In this document: positions 60,737 through 64,000 of the stretch, one piece after another
How positions within the stretch are numbered: position 1 is the stretch's first letter
Layout of the letters: every line of letters begins with the position of its first letter
NCBI GenBank assembly: GCA_034429975.1
Contig: DAOUFM010000165.1
Coordinates: 28,498-92,497, forward strand
Reading direction: 5' to 3'
Source of the DNA: UBA6170 sp034429975
GTDB taxonomy: Bacteria > Chloroflexota > Anaerolineae > Anaerolineales > Anaerolineaceae
Length of the DNA: 64,000 bases
The notes under the pieces: model-generated
Told to the model about the DNA's origin: nothing
The model's database searches: none
The model's input: only the letters and a program-made list of their open reading frames with translations
Program-made: the position numbers and the translations under genes

Positions 60737-61864
60737 CTAGATTTCTAAATGATAAACCCGGTGATTCTTTACCTCGGCGCCCCCCAGGGTGATCAAGTCT
60801 TTTCTCATTTGCTCGGCGCTTTCTGCCACCTGAGTGAATTCGGCAAATTTAAAAGGATAAAATTTTATCGTTCTCTCCATTTCATAATAAAGCAAAGCAT
60901 TTCCGCCGCGGCCATAATAATCTTCTAAAACGCCCATGCCATTCACAGAGACCATATCCGTCCGTTTTGCTTCACGCAGGAGGTCGAGGAGGCTTAATGG
61001 GTTTAGTTGGCCTTTGTGCCGTTGAATGGCCCTGGAAACGTCCGGAAAAGCAAACAGAAAGCCAACAATTTTATCCCGGTCCTGTAGTACTTTGATCATG
61101 CGCGGATCGGCAAATAAAATAACATTTTCAATGGCAGTATCAATTTCACGCGGCGTATAGGGGTAATATTCCCAATTATGAATGAATACATCATTGTACA
61201 CTTGCCCAATTTCTTTTCCTACCGTGCGTAATTCGCTGCGGGTCCGAAAACTACGTACACTGAGCGTTCCTTTTTCCAAAACTCTCTCTGCCACCTTTTT
61301 TACTTTTTCTGGCAGCGTAAATTTATTTTGTTCAATCTGGCAGGAGACAAAATCCACTTCTTTTTCAAAACCATACGCTTCCAGCAAGCGCGGTAAATAT
61401 GGCAAGTTGTAATTCATCATTGTCATCATCTGGCGAATTTCAAACCCTTTAACCAGAATTCCATACCCGTCACCTAATCCAAATGGTTTTGGACCGACAA
61501 TTTTATTCAATCCGCGCTGTTTAGCCCATTCTTTGGCTGCTTCAAATAAAGCTTTAATCACCTCCGGGGCATTCTCGGATTCTAATAAAGAAAACGTGGC
61601 AACCTGTTTATTTTGCACTTTATTGAAGAGCTTGTTTTCCATGACCGCAATTCGCCCTACGGTGCGGCCGTCTTGCTGAGCAATATATCCTTGGGCATCC
61701 GAATGCTCATAAAAAGGATGTTTTTTGGGGTCAAGCATGTTGCGTACATCCACTTTTATAAAAGGCACCCATTGAGGTACATCCTTGTAAATGCGATAGG
61801 GTAATTCAACGAATTCCTTCATCAAAGTTTTATTATCACGGTTTACTGCTTTAATTTCTATCAT
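60737..61864 (-). CDS. GNAT-superfamily-like protein, 375 residues
   Basis: The protein has an N-terminal GNAT-like half (WVPFIKVDVRNMLDPKKHPFYEHSDAQGYIAQQDGRTVGRIAV) with the family's characteristic Asp-Gly turn, then EAAKEWAKQRGLNKIVGPKPFGLGDGYG. The C-terminal half is a second GNAT-like repeat (MSVNGMGVLEDYYGRGGNALLYYEME). Such double-GNAT proteins occur near lipid and amino-acid genes with no proven substrate. It is transcribed leftward, convergent with the NBR1-Ig gene. Confidence 0.72.
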   Translation of the reverse strand: MIEIKAVNRDNKTLMKEFVELPYRIYKDVPQWVPFIKVDVRNMLDPKKHPFYEHSDAQGYIAQQDGRTVGRIAVMENKLFNKVQNKQVATFSLLESENAPEVIKALFEAAKEWAKQRGLNKIVGPKPFGLGDGYGILVKGFEIRQMMTMMNYNLPYLPRLLEAYGFEKEVDFVSCQIEQNKFTLPEKVKKVAERVLEKGTLSVRSFRTRSELRTVGKEIGQVYNDVFIHNWEYYPYTPREIDTAIENVILFADPRMIKVLQDRDKIVGFLFAFPDVSRAIQRHKGQLNPLSLLDLLREAKRTDMVSVNGMGVLEDYYGRGGNALLYYEMERTIKFYPFKFAEFTQVAESAEQMRKDLITLGGAEVKNHRVYHLEI

Positions 61865-61956
61865 CGCCAGATCCTTGTTTCAATGAATTTCTTGATTAAT
61901 CATAGCATTGGTTATAAAAAAGAGCTGTTGAGAAGACAGAATCTTTTTTCGACAAA

Positions 61957-61985
61957 TAAAAACAGGGAGAAAACACTCCCTGTTT
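61957..61985 (-). terminator. Rho-independent terminator of the liv operon
   Basis: On the minus strand AAACAGGGAG (61985-61976) pairs with CTCCCTGTTT (61969-61960), followed by TTTATTT. It closes the leftward livM-livG-livF transcript. Confidence 0.82.
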
Positions 61986-62008
61986 GATGTGAAATTTTTC
62001 TTACAATT

Positions 62009-62719
62009 TTATCCGCCGCCCAGGTAAGCTTCTTGAACCATTGGATTTTCTAACAATTCACCAGCATCGCCTTCCAGGGCAATTTTTCCCGTTTCAAACA
62101 CATATCCGCGATCGGCAATGGCTAAAGCCATCTGCGCATTCTGCTCCACCAGCAGGATGGATGTACCCTGCTGATTAATCTCGCGAATGATATCGAAGAT
62201 TTGCTCCACAATGATCGGCGCTAACCCCATAGAAGGTTCGTCCAACAACAACAGTTCAGGATGCGCCATCAATCCGCGTGCTATTGCCAGCATCTGCTGC
62301 TCACCACCGGAGAGCGTACCGCCCAATTGTTTGCGCCGCTCACGTAAACGGGGGAATTTGTTGAACATTTCTTCCATATCCGTTTCAATTTGCTTACGAT
62401 CATTATGGATATAGGCACCCATTTCTAAATTTTCCACTACCGACATTTTTGGAAAGATCCTTCTTCCCTCAGGTACCTGAATAATCCCCTTTTTGACAAT
62501 ATCATCCGGGAGTGTATTCACAATCGATTCATCTTTGTAGCGGATATTGCCGGAAGTGGGCTTATTCAATCGTGAAATCGTGTTCAGGGTAGTTGATTTT
62601 CCTGCTCCATTCGCCCCAATTAAAGCCACAATTTCGCCTTGCTTCAGATGAAAGGTGATCCCTTTCAAAGCGTGAATAGCGCCATAATGAACATTAAGGT
62701 CTTCGACTTCAAGCATCAT
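62009..62719 (-). CDS. livF: Branched-chain amino-acid ABC transporter ATP-binding protein LivF
   Basis: The 236-residue ATPase has Walker A (GANGAGKSTT), signature (LSGGEQQML), Walker B (LLLLDEPSMGLAP) and the H-loop region typical of LivF. It hydrolyses ATP with LivG to drive branched-chain amino-acid (or related amide/urea) uptake. ATG 62719 follows GGGAGA; the longer frame to 62782 overlaps livG. It overlaps the livG stop by 11 bases. Confidence 0.93.
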   Translation of the reverse strand: MMLEVEDLNVHYGAIHALKGITFHLKQGEIVALIGANGAGKSTTLNTISRLNKPTSGNIRYKDESIVNTLPDDIVKKGIIQVPEGRRIFPKMSVVENLEMGAYIHNDRKQIETDMEEMFNKFPRLRERRKQLGGTLSGGEQQMLAIARGLMAHPELLLLDEPSMGLAPIIVEQIFDIIREINQQGTSILLVEQNAQMALAIADRGYVFETGKIALEGDAGELLENPMVQEAYLGGG

Positions 62720-63521
62720 TGGTTTTCTCCCGTCGATATTTTTTCGATAAAGCTGCCGCACCAGGTCCCAGATAAGCTTCAATCACCCGTGGATTGGATT
62801 GAATTTCTTTCGGGCTGCCTTCGGCAATTTTTTGCCCATAGTCGAGCACAGAAATTTGATCGGATATGTTCATTACCACCCGCATATCATGCTCAATCAG
62901 AATAATCGAGATACCCAGATCATCACGAATCTTCCGGATGAAATCTTTCATGGCGTCCGTTTCCTGCGGGTTCATTCCAGCGGTAGGTTCGTCCAATAAC
63001 AACAATTTGGGCTCATTCGCTAATGCTCTGGCAATCTCCAGCCTTCTTTGTGCTCCATAAGGCAGGTTGATCGCCAGATGATCGCCCAAGCCGGCCAGCC
63101 CAACATAATGTAGCAGACGGCTGGCACCGTTGATGATATGGGTTTGCTCTTTACGATACCCTCTGGTCTTTACCATCGCTGCAATCCAACCATGCTTCAA
63201 ATGTGGTTCAAAGCCAACCATCACATTTTCTACCGCTGTCATGCTTTTAAATAAACGAATATTTTGATAGGTTCTGGCAATGCCAATTGTGGCAATTTTA
63301 TCGGTCAACATACCCTGAATCGGGCGTCCATTGAATAGAACCTCACCCATTTCTGGCTTATAGAAACCGGAAATGCAATTGAACAGTGTTGTTTTACCAG
63401 CCCCGTTCGGGCCAATAATACTGGCAATCGACCCTTCCGGAACAACCAGGTCAACTTTATTGACTGCGGTTAAACCACCAAAGATTTTTGAGACTTGCCG
63501 GGTTTCTAAAACTGTTTTCAT
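62709..63521 (-). CDS. livG: Branched-chain amino-acid ABC transporter ATP-binding protein LivG
   Basis: The 270-residue ATPase has Walker A (GPNGAGKTTLFNCISGFYKP), the LivG-specific insertion IARTYQNIRLFKSMTAVENVMVG, a signature region (INLPYGAQRRLEIARAL, a variant of LSGGQ that is usual for LivG) and Walker B (LLLLDEPTAGMNP). Its start overlaps the LivM stop (ATGA). Confidence 0.94.
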   Translation of the reverse strand: MKTVLETRQVSKIFGGLTAVNKVDLVVPEGSIASIIGPNGAGKTTLFNCISGFYKPEMGEVLFNGRPIQGMLTDKIATIGIARTYQNIRLFKSMTAVENVMVGFEPHLKHGWIAAMVKTRGYRKEQTHIINGASRLLHYVGLAGLGDHLAINLPYGAQRRLEIARALANEPKLLLLDEPTAGMNPQETDAMKDFIRKIRDDLGISIILIEHDMRVVMNISDQISVLDYGQKIAEGSPKEIQSNPRVIEAYLGPGAAALSKKYRREKTNDA

Positions 63522-64000
63522 GCCGTCCCTCCTGTCTCAGCCAATGCAGGTGGAGCTTCATCCTCCTGCGGAGTCATCACCTCCAGCTTGGGTCGTCTGG
63601 CAGGCCATAAGCCTTCCGGACGGATAATCATCATGACTACCAGCAAAGCCCCAAACACCAGCAGACGATAACTTTCCAATTCGCGCAGAATTTCCGGCAA
63701 TCCTTTTAAGGTGAAAGCACCTAAGACAACACCTGGAATACTGCCCATTCCACCAACAATCACCAAACAAAGAACATTGATCGAGACCATTAAAGCATGA
63801 TCTTCAGGGCCGGTGAATTGGTTACGGGATGCAAACAAAGCACCACCCAGCCCGGCAAAAGCCGCACCGAGAGAAAGCGCCAGTAATTTATATTTGTAGG
63901 TATTCACACCAGTCGCCTGGGCAACAGTTTCATCCTGGCTGATTGCCAGCCAGGCACGACCAATGCTGGAATCCTGCCAACGTTTTGCCAGAAAGATGGC
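63518..64000 (-). CDS. livM: Branched-chain amino-acid ABC transporter permease LivM (C-terminal part)
   Basis: The frame stays open to the window edge. Its N-terminal half lies beyond base 64000. The visible part has the LivM core DSSIGRAWLAISQDETVAQATGVNTYKYKLLALSLGAAFAGLGGAL and VIVGGMGSIPGVVLGAF, followed by a short cytoplasmic tail. It forms the membrane channel with LivH. The binding protein and livH should lie further to the right. Confidence 0.92.
   Translation of the reverse strand, partial: AIFLAKRWQDSSIGRAWLAISQDETVAQATGVNTYKYKLLALSLGAAFAGLGGALFASRNQFTGPEDHALMVSINVLCLVIVGGMGSIPGVVLGAFTLKGLPEILRELESYRLLVFGALLVVMMIIRPEGLWPARRPKLEVMTPQEDEAPPALAETGGTA

Overview
The window reads as chromosomal DNA from a Gram-variable, probably anaerobic member of the Chloroflexota, most likely class Anaerolineae. 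That placement is an inference from gene content and style: many lipoproteins with Thr/Pro-rich spacers, NBR1-Ig-like and SH3-like surface proteins, RNase J, a phosphatidylinositol-mannoside-type acyltransferase beside a CDP-alcohol phosphatidyltransferase, frequent TTG starts backed by ribosome binding sites, and two probable leaderless genes. No rRNA is present; there are three tRNAs (Cys, Gly, Phe). dnaA lies at 44168-45526, but I found no classical DnaA-box cluster beside it.

Layout. 1-5.9 kb: the 3' end of pheT, an orphan sugar-type binding lipoprotein, tRNA-Cys/tRNA-Gly, and a GPH transporter downstream of a geranylgeranyl-reductase-like flavoprotein. 6-9.1 kb: an ECF sigma factor and membrane partner, divergent from a DUF4097 beta-repeat protein and a small membrane protein; both divergent promoters carry the same TGAAAC-N17-GGTC(A/T)A signature, so this looks like a self-contained sigma regulon. 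9.1-13.1 kb: a DUF4143-type ATPase preceded by 33-bp palindromic repeats, then a two-gene unit of a B12-binding mutase-like protein and an opine-dehydrogenase-family protein. 13.4-16 kb: Roadblock, V4R and response-regulator genes followed by a polyprenol-phosphate mannosyltransferase. 16.0-16.3 kb: a heptanucleotide tandem array that runs into the end of rsmA. 16.3-25.8 kb: rsmA, a G5/3D cell-wall protein, tRNA-Phe, a divergent RelA/SpoT protein, an HAD phosphatase, a membrane metallopeptidase, a C39-TPR peptidase and an alpha/beta hydrolase.

25.8-29.8 kb is an accessory island: an intact IS1380-family transposase, then an AT-rich two-gene module (amidase-domain protein plus lipoprotein) bounded by a 12-bp inverted repeat with integron attC-like core heptamers. 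29.9-43.6 kb is housekeeping: miaB, an M23 peptidase, an AAC(3)-like enzyme, a GAF-PAS histidine kinase, an MBL-like protein, asparaginase II, nth, Nudix, an M55 peptidase, an FmdB zinc ribbon, a DUF4173 protein, a flippase-like protein and a flavin amine-oxidase-like enzyme. 44-54.2 kb: dnaA, rnj, an SH3-like protein, a PfkB kinase, DUF4013, GNAT, a phospholipid synthase/acyltransferase pair, a LiaF-like protein and a GTPase.

54.2-58 kb holds the most unusual unit. Two tandem lipoprotein cytochromes each have eight heme-attachment motifs, the second of which is CxxCK rather than CxxCH. A six-helix membrane protein follows, and a convergent Crp/Fnr-family regulator has an FNR-like recognition helix. 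A matching TTGAC-N4-GTCAA palindrome sits upstream of the first cytochrome. I read this as a candidate undescribed extracytoplasmic electron-transfer or reductase system. The window closes with a second GPH transporter, an NBR1-Ig lipoprotein, a GNAT-like protein and the 3' part of a branched-chain amino-acid ABC transporter operon (livF, livG, partial livM).
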